Under the pieces are notes generated by a model. That model made no database searches and was not told the origin of the DNA. It worked only from the letters and a program-made list of their open reading frames with translations. Position numbers and translations under genes: made by a program. Shown one piece after another: positions 25,265 to 32,613 of a stretch of DNA of 64,000 bases. The first letter of the stretch is position 1, and each line of letters begins with the position of its first letter. Source of the DNA: RGIG8244 sp045639325 (lineage in GTDB: Bacteria > Verrucomicrobiota > Lentisphaeria > Victivallales > UBA1829); the NCBI GenBank assembly GCA_045639325.1, contig JAZUCU010000048.1, positions 1-64,000 of the forward strand. Reading direction: 5' to 3'.

Positions 25265-25819
25265 ATGGAAAATGCGGAAAGGAAAAAATTACTTTCAGAA
25301 GATGCCATATCAGAATATGTGGAACAGATCGTGACACAGATCCTGAATGAATTCTCTCCCGCGGAACTGGCAGAAATCCAATTGATTGGACTGCAAACCA
25401 GTGGTGTTCCGCTCGCCCGCCGGATCGTTCGTCTGATCCGGGAAAAGACCGGAGTGGAACCGGCCGCCGGAACTCTGGATATTTCCATGTATCGGGATGA
25501 TATCGGTACACGGAAAACACTGCCGTTGATCCGGGAGACAGAAATCCCCTTTGATATCAATGGAAAAACGATTATTCTGACGGATGGAGTGATCCAGACC
25601 GGTAGAAGTATTCGTGCGGCACTGGATGCGTTGACCGATTTCGGCAGACCCGGCAAGATCCGTCTGGCGGTGCTGGTCGATCGCGGTATGCGGGAATTTC
25701 CGATCTGTGCGGATTTTTCAGGCGTTCATTTGGATGTGGATGAAGAGTACCGGATCAATGTACAATGGCATGAATTCAATGATGAAGATGCGGTATATCA
25801 GGTGCCGCGTAGAAAATAA
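25265..25819 (+). CDS. pyrR: PyrR-like bifunctional pyr regulator/uracil phosphoribosyltransferase
   Basis: 184 residues of the type I phosphoribosyltransferase fold. Seen: LIGLQTSGVPLARRIVRLI, TLDISMYRDDIGTR (the typical PyrR D-I-[ST]-x-Y-R-D-D), the PRPP loop IILTDGVIQTGRSIRAALD at 103-121, and RLAVLVDRGMREFPI. In the PRPP loop the second acidic residue (usual VDD) is Gly108. In Bacillus the family binds pyr leader RNA in response to UMP and has weak UPRT activity. Here it heads pyrB-pyrC. ATG 25265 is chosen over TTG 25259. A leader of about 150 nt precedes it, but no clear PyrR-binding loop or terminator was recognised. Confidence 0.88.
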   Translation: MENAERKKLLSEDAISEYVEQIVTQILNEFSPAELAEIQLIGLQTSGVPLARRIVRLIREKTGVEPAAGTLDISMYRDDIGTRKTLPLIRETEIPFDINGKTIILTDGVIQTGRSIRAALDALTDFGRPGKIRLAVLVDRGMREFPICADFSGVHLDVDEEYRINVQWHEFNDEDAVYQVPRRK

Positions 25820-25831
25820 GGTCTTATCAAT

Positions 25832-26761
25832 ATGGAATTTACATGGACAAAGAAAGATCTGCTGAGTCTTTATGACCTTTCCCGTGAAGAGATTCTCTGC
25901 ATTCTCAATACGGCGGAAGAATTCAAAAAAGTTTCCCAGCGGAATGTGAAGAAAGTCCCCGCTCTCCGGGGTAAAACCGTTGTCAATCTGTTTGTCGAAC
26001 CCAGTACACGTACCCGTGTATCTTTTGAATTGGCGGAACAGCGTCTGAGTGCCGACATCATCAATATGAATGCAGAGACCAGCAGTTTCCGTAAAGGCGA
26101 AACACTCCTCGATACTCTGCGTAATATCCAGGCTTTGCAAGTCGATATCGTCGTGCTGCGTCACAGCTGCACTGGCGCTCCCAACTTCCTCGCCCGTGAA
26201 TTGAATGTAGGCGTTGTCAACGCCGGGGATGGCGCACACAGTCACCCGACACAGGCTTTGCTTGACATGTTCACCATGCGGGAAAAGAAAGGTCGTATTG
26301 AAGGCTTGAACGTTTCCATTATCGGCGATATCCTTCACAGCCGTGTTGCCCGGAGCAATATCTGGGGCTTGCTGAAACTCGGTGCCAATGTTACAATCGC
26401 CGGTCCCTCCACACTGGTTCCGAAAGAATTTGAAAAGATCGGCGTCCGCGTTTGCCGGGATGTGAAAGATGCCCTTAAGGATGCGGATGTTATCAACCTC
26501 CTGCGTATCCAGCATGAACGTCAGCACGGCGGCTATTTCCCCGGTACCGGTGAATATGCCAAGATCTTCGGTATCAATGCTGAAACCATGAAATATGTCA
26601 GACCGGACGCTCTGATCATGCATCCGGGTCCGGTCAACCGCGGTGTGGAATTGGATTCTGCAATCGCGGATGGTCCGCAGTCTGTTATTCTTGAACAGGT
26701 CACAAACGGCCTGGCTGTCCGTATGGCGGTTCTCTTCCTTATAGCGGGGTGTTTGAAATGA
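25832..26761 (+). CDS. pyrB: Aspartate carbamoyltransferase catalytic subunit
   Basis: 309 residues, full length. Carbamoyl-phosphate loop FVEPSTRTRVSFELAEQRL, then FRKGETLLDTLRNIQAL, VVLRHSCTGAPNFLA, NAGDGAHSHPTQALLDMFTM (HPTQ), VSIIGDILHSRVARSNIW, INLLRIQHERQ and LIMHPGPVNRGVELDSAIAD. It catalyses the first committed step of pyrimidine synthesis. There is no PyrI nearby. It starts 12 bp after pyrR and overlaps pyrC (ATGA at 26758). Confidence 0.97.
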   Translation: MEFTWTKKDLLSLYDLSREEILCILNTAEEFKKVSQRNVKKVPALRGKTVVNLFVEPSTRTRVSFELAEQRLSADIINMNAETSSFRKGETLLDTLRNIQALQVDIVVLRHSCTGAPNFLARELNVGVVNAGDGAHSHPTQALLDMFTMREKKGRIEGLNVSIIGDILHSRVARSNIWGLLKLGANVTIAGPSTLVPKEFEKIGVRVCRDVKDALKDADVINLLRIQHERQHGGYFPGTGEYAKIFGINAETMKYVRPDALIMHPGPVNRGVELDSAIADGPQSVILEQVTNGLAVRMAVLFLIAGCLK

Positions 26762-28059
26762 AAAACAATACAAATTGGATTCTCAAGGGCGCACGTGTAA
26801 TCGACCCCATTAATAATGTTGATACTGTACGCGATATTTATGTACGTGACGGCAGAATCGCCGCCGCGGAAGATATGGAAGGCGTGGATGCACAGGTCCT
26901 TCACCTGGATGGTTATGTGGTCACTCCCGGTTTGATCGATATTCACGTACACCTGCGTCAGCCCGGCAAAACCGATGCGGAAACCGTCCGTACCGGAACC
27001 ATGGCTGCTGCTGCCGGTGGTTTTACTTCCATTGTTGCCATGCCCAATACTACACCTGCAGCGGATAACGCCGGTGCCATTCAGTATTTGATGAATTGTG
27101 CGGAAAAAGAAGGTGTTGTGCACGTTCTTCCCTGTGGTGCATTGAGTAAAGGACTTCAGGGCGAAGAAATGGCTCCGGTCGGTTCTCTCAAAGCTGCCGG
27201 TGTCGTTGCATTGTCCGATGATGGCAAATGCATTCAGAATCATTCCATGATGAAGAACCTGGTTCAGTATGCCAGCCAGTTCTCTCTGCCGATTCTGGAC
27301 CATTGCGAAGATGAAAACCTGTTTGCCGGCGGTGTGATGCACGAAGGTTACTGGTCTGTTCTGCTTGGTATGAAAGGAATTCCTTCTGCTGCCGAAGAAT
27401 TGATCGTTGCAAGAAATATCATCCTTGCCCGTACCGCAAACTGGAAAGTCCACATGCAGCATCTTTCCTGCAAAGAAGCGGTGGAATTGATCCGTCAGGC
27501 AAGAAAACAGGGTATTCCGGTGACTGCCGAAGCAACACCCCATCATATCGCATTGACCGATGTGGAAATCAAGCGTTTCGATACCAATTACAAAATGAAT
27601 CCCCCGCTCCGTTCGGAAGAAGACCGTCTCGCGGTCATCGAAGGGCTTCGTGATGGTACGATCACTGTGATCGCGACCGACCATGCACCTCACACCGAAA
27701 CGGCAAAACTGGTTGAATTCGACTATGCACCGTTCGGCATTATCGGTTTGGAAACGGCATTGCCTGTGACCCTGACCGAATTGTATCATAAAGATTACCT
27801 GACACTTCCGGATCTGATTTCCAAATTCACAAAAGGTCCGGCAGAAATTCTCGGCTTGCCCATCGGTTCTCTCTCTGTTGGTGCAGTTGCGCATATTACG
27901 GTTATTGATACGGACGTGGATCATGTGATTGACAAAAACAATTTCTATTCCAAGTCCCGCAACACGCCGTTTGACGGATATCAGGCGAAAGGCCGTGCCT
28001 GTGCCACTTTTGTGAGCGGTAAATGTGTGTATAATATTCTTCCGGAATCGGTTCGGTAA
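26758..28059 (+). CDS. pyrC: Dihydroorotase (type I)
   Basis: 433 residues. Metal site TPGLIDIHVHLRQPGKTDAE (HxH), GGFTSIVAMPNTTPAADN, VALSDDGKCIQNHSMM, ILDHCEDENLF, VHMQHLSCKEAVELI, VTAEATPHHIALTD, YKMNPPLRSEEDR and IATDHAPHTETAKLVEFDYA. It closes carbamoyl-aspartate to dihydroorotate. ATG 26758 overlaps the pyrB stop and follows GGGGTG; GTG 26749 is less likely. A strong terminator lies 31 bp after the stop. Confidence 0.96.
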   Translation: MKNNTNWILKGARVIDPINNVDTVRDIYVRDGRIAAAEDMEGVDAQVLHLDGYVVTPGLIDIHVHLRQPGKTDAETVRTGTMAAAAGGFTSIVAMPNTTPAADNAGAIQYLMNCAEKEGVVHVLPCGALSKGLQGEEMAPVGSLKAAGVVALSDDGKCIQNHSMMKNLVQYASQFSLPILDHCEDENLFAGGVMHEGYWSVLLGMKGIPSAAEELIVARNIILARTANWKVHMQHLSCKEAVELIRQARKQGIPVTAEATPHHIALTDVEIKRFDTNYKMNPPLRSEEDRLAVIEGLRDGTITVIATDHAPHTETAKLVEFDYAPFGIIGLETALPVTLTELYHKDYLTLPDLISKFTKGPAEILGLPIGSLSVGAVAHITVIDTDVDHVIDKNNFYSKSRNTPFDGYQAKGRACATFVSGKCVYNILPESVR

Positions 28060-28090
28060 GAGTATATTATAACTCTGATTTTTCTTGAAA

Positions 28091-28127
28091 GCATACGATC
28101 GCAGAAACGATCGTATGCATTTTTTTT
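28091..28127 (+). terminator. Rho-independent terminator of pyrRBC
   Basis: A perfect 11-bp stem GCATACGATCG (28091-28101) with CGATCGTATGC (28108-28118), loop CAGAAA, followed by TTTTTTTT (28120-28127). Confidence 0.93.
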
Positions 28128-28173
28128 GTATGCGCGGCAACATTGAGAAATCATTGCGGAAAGAACAGAAATT

Positions 28174-28327
28174 TACGGAGTGGTACGGAGGATTACGGAG
28201 TGGTACGGAGGATTACACTTGAGATCGTTATCACATTTGCTGTTTTATCTCACGGCTTCCAATAATAATTCTTTGGCTTTTCATGCAAACCTCCGTACAT
28301 CTCCGTATATCTCCGTACATCTCCGTT
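28174..28327. repeat. Two inverted arrays of 10-bp-phased TACGGAG heptamers
   Basis: TACGGAG occurs four times at exactly 10-bp steps (28174, 28184, 28194, 28204). After 80 bp its complement CTCCGTA/T occurs four times, again at 10-bp steps (28291, 28301, 28311, 28321). The two blocks form an imperfect inverted repeat of about 40 bp. They could be phased protein sites, the ends of a small non-autonomous element, or a large hairpin. Confidence 0.8.
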
Positions 28328-28629
28328 ACAAATAGTTTACGTATATTAACTGCCGGTGCAGTTATTGTAACCATAGCTAATTACAAAATCAGCCACAAAA
28401 AAACGGACGGAGCTTTACTGTGTCGCGCCGTTGGCGCTGGAGTTCGATTGATCTGTGTTTCATTGGATGGGATTGGTGTTTATAACTACTGTATAATTCA
28501 AATACATTGAATTGAAAAAATGTTTTTTTCTGCAATAATAATTTGCATTTTCTTTTTTTGATGATATATTTATTTTCTGTGAGTATTATTGTGCTCAGTG
28601 TTCATTACAAACGTCATATTTCAGCAAGT

Positions 28630-28772
28630 ATCTCGAAAATCGGCCAAATAGAAAAGATGATTGCTCTATCCACAGGTGAAATGTGTCCTGATGTTTTATG
28701 CATTTTTTTTGCATAGTATTCCGGACGTTTTTCGTGCACAGATAGAGCGGTTCTTGGCCGAGCCTTCGAGAT
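28630..28772. repeat. Long imperfect palindrome (possible MITE-like element)
   Basis: Matching blocks run inward from both ends: ATCTCGAA/TTCGAGAT, CGGCCAA/TTGGCCG, GCTCTATC/GATAGAGC, then a looser arm, and finally ATGCA-T8-TGCAT at the centre near 28706. Whole length about 143 bp. Both strands give similar short translations, as expected for a palindrome. No transposase is present. Confidence 0.7.
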
Positions 28773-28915
28773 CATGTCGGAGAACGTTCGGTTTTTTTGT
28801 TTTAAACGGATTGATTCCTTCCTCATTGATCCCTGCACAATTAAACACATGCAGTCCAGCTTGCTGTTTTATGATAGCAAAATAAAACAGAAAAATGAAA
28901 GGAAAAAATGCAATC

Positions 28916-29398
28916 ATGAAAAAATTTTTGATTGTGGCAGGAATCGCAATTTCAGTGTTTTTGTGTTTCAGTGCTTGCGGTGATGGGGGTGTGCTTGACA
29001 CCAGTATGTCGATTGATGAATATAAACAGGTATTAATGACCGAATTCAATCAAAAACTTACTAAATCCGATAATAATTTACGCCGTAGAATTGAAAATGC
29101 ACATGGTACAGTTACTGTTAAAAAGGCTTATGTTTCGACATGTGACGTTGTAATGCGTGATTCATCCATGAAAGTTAAAAAAAACGAATCCAATGTTGCA
29201 CAAGTAAGTGTAGTTATTACATTTTGCTGGGATGGGGTTTTTCATAAGAACGGTTATACAAAATTACGTCTTGTTCTCGACAATGCTGGTAATGAATGGG
29301 TATTGAGAAGTGCAGGAATTATTGAAACTGATGCCCTGATTAATATGGAGGATCCCGAATTCTGGATGGGTGTTGGTTTGTTGATTCTCTGCGCATGA
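28916..29398 (+). CDS. Small exported or lipoprotein of unknown function
   Basis: 160 residues. N-terminal signal KKFLIVAGIAISVFLCFSAC with Cys20 in a lipobox-like place (FSA-C; Phe at -3 is not ideal). The mature part begins GDGGVLDTS and contains VSVVITFCWDGVFHKNGY and a C-terminal hydrophobic stretch (FWMGVGLLILCA). ATG 28916 is chosen because AGGAAAAA lies 8 bp upstream and the signal starts directly; 28895 is an in-frame alternative. It is not recognised. It heads four small envelope-protein genes on the same strand, each behind an A-rich SD. Confidence 0.6.
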   Translation: MKKFLIVAGIAISVFLCFSACGDGGVLDTSMSIDEYKQVLMTEFNQKLTKSDNNLRRRIENAHGTVTVKKAYVSTCDVVMRDSSMKVKKNESNVAQVSVVITFCWDGVFHKNGYTKLRLVLDNAGNEWVLRSAGIIETDALINMEDPEFWMGVGLLILCA

Positions 29399-29459
29399 GA
29401 ATAATATAACTTCCATATTATTTCTTGAATGCAACAAAAACGGAAAAATTCAAAATTTT

Positions 29460-29475
29460 TTACATTTTGATGTAA
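29460..29475. promoter_or_regulatory. Short palindrome TTACAT-TTTG-ATGTAA
   Basis: A perfect 6-bp inverted repeat 70 bp before the frameshifted small-protein gene. It could be an operator; nothing else supports this. Confidence 0.3.
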
Positions 29476-29544
29476 GAACGCATATTTTTCCGGTAGTGAG
29501 TTAATAGAGTAACCCTTAAACTTAACAAAAGGAAAAAAGAAAAA

Positions 29545-30073
29545 ATGAAAAAAAACATTATTGGCGTTGTTTGCAGGACTTTTTGTAGCTTGCGGAACAC
29601 TCTTTGCTGAGACATATTATGTGTCTGAAAGCGAAATGGAACGTATTGTAAAGGCTGCAAATGCGTATAGCGAAAGAGCTAAAAAATATGCTGCTGATGC
29701 GGAAAAAGTTTCCGATTTGAATGAATGTGTTGCGTTATCAAAGGACTTTCTATTCTTTCTGGAAACAGATGCAGCAATTAAAGATGCTCCCGCCGATTTG
29801 AATAATTATCTTGATGCTATCCGGGTGCGTATGGGGCAAGGGGTTAAATTTCTTCAGAATACACCGAATTGGAAGGGCACTGAAGAAGAGTGGCAGAAGA
29901 AACTGAATCAGATATCGAATAGCATTGATGCGAAGGAAAAGGAAATGGGAGAGTATCTTCAATCCTGTAAAGTGAAAAAAGGTGGTCTGCGTATTCCACG
30001 GTTTATTTACTATGTCATCGGGATTCTTGTTGTCGGTGCGATAACAAGTGTATACAATAAGGTGAAAAAATAA
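29545..30073 (+). CDS. Exported coiled-coil protein with C-terminal membrane anchor; frameshift in an A8 tract at the start
   Basis: Directly after the SD (AGGAAAAAAG) the ATG at 29545 is followed by eight A. In that frame translation stops within about 20 codons. With seven A the reading continues ATG-K-K-T-L-L into LALFAGLFVACGTLFAET, a perfect signal peptide, and on to 30073. The true gene therefore seems to start at 29545 with a +1 base in the A tract (29548-29555). As it stands, only a TTG at 29561 would start it. The mature part (about 170 residues) has a helical, charged middle (AANAYSERAKKYAADAEKVS), SNSIDAKEKEMGEYL, and a C-terminal membrane helix (FIYYVIGILVVGAITSVY). Function unknown. 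Confidence 0.6.
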
Positions 30074-30113
30074 AAACTGAACCTGAAAACATAATAACAA
30101 AGAAAGGTAAAAA

Positions 30114-30641
30114 ATGAAAACACAGTGTAAACATTGTAACGAAGTGATGCAAATCGATGACGAAATGAAAGATCAGAATGTAACTTGTGCTTTGTGCGAG
30201 AAGGAGTTTAAGGCTGAAGTCTATGAAACTCCGGAGGACAAATATAACAAAGCCGTTACGAACCTTTGGATCGCGGTCGGTTTGAGTATTGTGAACCTGG
30301 TTCTGATTCTTGCCGGAAGCAGTTGGAACTTCGCATTTTCCCTCTGGGGATCCGAAATGCTGTGTGAGTTCGGCAGTGTTGGCGTTGTCTTCGCAGTCCT
30401 TTTATTGATTGTGTACGGCGTGCTTGCATTTCTTTCCAAGTCGAATAAGGCAACGTTCATAGCGGCATTTGTTCTGGTCTGTCTTGATACGCTGATTGGC
30501 GGTCTTGTTTATATCGTGGCTTTGATGGGGGGAGATGCTTCTGACCTGATCGTTTCTGCAATCATTGGATTTATCTTCCACGGCTGGCTGCTTTGGGAAA
30601 TGGGCAAAGGTCTTGCTGCTTGTAAAGTAACTTCAAAATAA
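30114..30641 (+). CDS. Zinc-ribbon membrane protein, function unknown
   Basis: 175 residues. N-terminal zinc ribbon with two CxxC knuckles (C5-K-H-C8 and C26-A-L-C29), resembling the short ribbons that precede many bacterial membrane proteins, then about four membrane segments (WIAVGLSIVNLVLILAG, VVFAVLLLIVYGVLAFL, FIAAFVLVCLDTLIGGLVYI, LIVSAIIGFIFHGWLLWEMG). SD AAAGAAAGGT precedes ATG 30114. It probably belongs to one operon with its neighbours. No function can be given. Confidence 0.7.
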   Translation: MKTQCKHCNEVMQIDDEMKDQNVTCALCEKEFKAEVYETPEDKYNKAVTNLWIAVGLSIVNLVLILAGSSWNFAFSLWGSEMLCEFGSVGVVFAVLLLIVYGVLAFLSKSNKATFIAAFVLVCLDTLIGGLVYIVALMGGDASDLIVSAIIGFIFHGWLLWEMGKGLAACKVTSK

Positions 30642-30673
30642 AATATTAACATCATTAGAAAGGAAAAAATAAA

Positions 30674-31012
30674 ATGGAAGAAAATTATGATTTGAAGAAA
30701 ATCGCAACCGCACAGCGTGGAATGTTGATTTGTTTGTTGGTCAACGTTCTTTGCTTGATTGGCAATCGTGCGGGGCTCGGTCCTGTTGTTCTGGTTGTTA
30801 TGATTCTGCAAGTCGTTGCAGCGTTGTATTTTGTATTTAATCTTGCGACATCACTGAAGTACAGCAATGCTGTGGCAGTGCTCTGTTGTATTCTGATGTT
30901 TATTCCTCTTCTCTGCCTTCTTACGATGGGGATCCTGAGTGGAAAAGCAACCAAAATTTTGAAGGAAAACGGAATTAAAGTCGGTTTGCTGGGGGCAAAT
31001 GTGAAAGATTGA
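30674..31012 (+). CDS. Small membrane protein, function unknown
   Basis: 112 residues with three predicted membrane segments (GMLICLLVNVLCLIGN, GPVVLVVMILQVVAALYFVF, AVAVLCCILMFIPLLCLLTM) and a C-terminal tail ATKILKENGIKVGLLG, often seen at the end of small bacterial membrane proteins of unknown role. SD AGAAAGGAAAA. It is the last gene of the small-protein cluster; a terminator follows. Confidence 0.7.
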   Translation: MEENYDLKKIATAQRGMLICLLVNVLCLIGNRAGLGPVVLVVMILQVVAALYFVFNLATSLKYSNAVAVLCCILMFIPLLCLLTMGILSGKATKILKENGIKVGLLGANVKD

Positions 31013-31032
31013 TTTTGCTCATAAAATTTAAG

Positions 31033-31076
31033 AGCCATCGCGGGGTATTGTAGAAAGATATCCCCGATGGCTTTTT
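31033..31076 (+). terminator. Rho-independent terminator of the small-protein cluster
   Basis: AGCCATC-G-C-GGGGTAT (31033-31047) pairs with ATA-TCCCC-GATGGCT (31058-31072), followed by TTTTTATTTT. Confidence 0.85.
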
Positions 31077-31122
31077 ATTTTATAAATATAATAAAAAAAT
31101 CGTACTTTTTGCTCTGAAAAAT

Positions 31123-31151
31123 TTGCAGAAATGGCAAAATGGATGTATGTT
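31123..31151 (+). promoter_or_regulatory. Promoter of the DUF1015 gene
   Basis: TTGCAG (31123-31128), 17-bp spacer, TATGTT (31146-31151). The start codon lies about 200 nt further, leaving a long leader. Confidence 0.5.
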
Positions 31152-31353
31152 ACCGGATAATCATAAAAGGTAATATCAAAAGTACGTCAAAAAATGATTT
31201 GAAAGAAGATTGTTGATGAGATGGATATGGTAGTTTGTGTGTGGCTACCCAGCGGGTAACCACCGAAAACGCCTCATATTCAGATCGCAACAAGATTTTT
31301 TCAAGCAGTTTTGAATACTTTTGAAATTATCTCATAAACAAGGAGTTTATTTT
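31152..31353 (+). other. Long untranslated leader with hairpin
   Basis: About 200 bases between the promoter and the DUF1015 start. A hairpin GTGGCTACCC/GGGTAACCAC (31241-31263, triloop AGC, one mismatch) is the clearest structure. No open frame. It does not match a riboswitch class I can recognise. Confidence 0.4.
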
Positions 31354-32583
31354 ATGGCAATCTTTAAACCGTTTCACGCTGTGATGCCCAAACCGGAACA
31401 GGTCCGGGATGTGGCTGCTGTCCCTTATGACGTCGTCAACACCGAAGAAGCCGCTGCTCTTGCAGAAGGTAATCCGCTGAGCTTCCTGCGCGTATCCCGC
31501 CCGGAAATCGAACTGGCTCCCGGTATTGATCTGCATACCGATGAAGTTTATGCAAAAGCCGCTGCAAACTACAAGCGTCTTTGCGAACAGGCTCCGCTGA
31601 CTGCTGACCCGGAATGCAATCTGTATGTCTATGCTTTGACCATGGATGGCAGAACACAGGTCGGTATCGCCGGTACTGCATCTGCTGCTGAATATGACAG
31701 CGGAATCATCAAAAAACATGAAAAGACACGTAAAGATAAAGAAGATGACCGTGCCCGTCACGTGATGGAACTGCGTTCCCAGACCGGTCCGGTGTTCCTG
31801 ACCTATCGTGACAATGCCAAGATCAATGCGATCGTTGCAGAAATCATGAAAGCAGAACCCTATTTCTCCTTCACCGCAGTTGACGGCATTGCCCACAAGA
31901 TGTGGAAAGCCGGCAGCAAGAGTGCGGAACTGCAGAAAATCTTTGCAGAAGAAGTTCCCTGCTTCTATATCGCCGACGGTCACCACCGTGCTGCATCTGC
32001 TTCCCGTGCAGCGGCAACCTGTCGTACATCCAACCCGACACATACCGGCGATGAAGAATACAACTACTTCCTGGCAGTGACCTTCCCGGCATCTGAATTG
32101 AAGATTCTGGCATACAACCGTGCAGTTCAGGATTTGAACGGTTTGACAGCGGACGAATTCCTGGCAAAAGTCGGTGAAAAATTCCAGATCGATGCCGTCC
32201 CGACAGCCGATCCGGAAAACAGTGGCGAAATCCGTATGCTGTTGAACAAACAGTGGTACCGTCTGCTCCCGAAATTCTCCACAGCAGATCTGGATGTGAC
32301 CGATCAGCTGGATGTGAGCGTGCTGCAGAACAATCTGCTGGCTCCCATTCTCGGCATTGATGATCCCCGTACCAATACCCGTATTGCCTTTGTCGGCGGT
32401 ATCCGCGGTACCGGTGAACTGGAACGTCTCTGCAACGAAGGCAAGGCAGCAGTCTGCTTCTCCATGTATGCAACGACATTGGATCAGTTGATGAATATTG
32501 CGGATGCGGGAGCGATCATGCCTCCGAAATCCACATGGTTTGAACCGAAATTGCGGGACGGTCTGGTGTCCCACGACTTCTAA
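31354..32583 (+). CDS. DUF1015 (SerK-like) family protein
   Basis: 409 residues, the usual length. Typical blocks: IFKPFHAVMP and VAAVPYDVVNTEEAAALAEG at the start, LSFLRVSRPEIEL, IIKKHEKTRKDKEDDRARHV, the ADGHHRAASA signature (about 208-217), and FGG-like end TLDQLMNIADAGAIMPPKST with WFEPKLRDGLVSHDF. Some members of this family are ADP-dependent serine kinases (SerK) that start cysteine synthesis from O-phosphoserine; others are uncharacterised. A distant cysE at 55.6 kb gives no direct link. ATG 31354 follows AAGGAG. Codon choice (ACC, CTG, GGC) suggests high expression. Confidence 0.88.
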   Translation: MAIFKPFHAVMPKPEQVRDVAAVPYDVVNTEEAAALAEGNPLSFLRVSRPEIELAPGIDLHTDEVYAKAAANYKRLCEQAPLTADPECNLYVYALTMDGRTQVGIAGTASAAEYDSGIIKKHEKTRKDKEDDRARHVMELRSQTGPVFLTYRDNAKINAIVAEIMKAEPYFSFTAVDGIAHKMWKAGSKSAELQKIFAEEVPCFYIADGHHRAASASRAAATCRTSNPTHTGDEEYNYFLAVTFPASELKILAYNRAVQDLNGLTADEFLAKVGEKFQIDAVPTADPENSGEIRMLLNKQWYRLLPKFSTADLDVTDQLDVSVLQNNLLAPILGIDDPRTNTRIAFVGGIRGTGELERLCNEGKAAVCFSMYATTLDQLMNIADAGAIMPPKSTWFEPKLRDGLVSHDF

Positions 32584-32613
32584 TTAATTGTTATATACAG
32601 GAGACATCAGGAT

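Larger units (their letters stand above)
28128..28915. other. Gene-poor AT-rich stretch
   Basis: No convincing gene in about 790 bases. It holds the phased TACGGAG arrays (28174-28327) and a long imperfect palindrome (28630-28772). The stretch 28331-28629 shows nothing recognisable. The short open frames here lack ribosome-binding sites and a protein-like composition, and partly translate the repeats. Confidence 0.6.

Noticed and set aside
26533..28143. Long minus-strand frame opposite pyrB/pyrC
   Set aside because: It crosses the pyrC terminator and is antisense to two unmistakable enzymes.
28283..28510. Open frame of 75 codons downstream of pyrC
   Set aside because: Its first part is a translation of the CTCCGTA repeats, it has no ribosome-binding site and its composition is not protein-like.
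28614..28885. Short frames on both strands in the 28.6-28.9 kb region
   Set aside because: They read the two arms of the same palindrome, which explains why both strands give similar peptides; no start site supports them.
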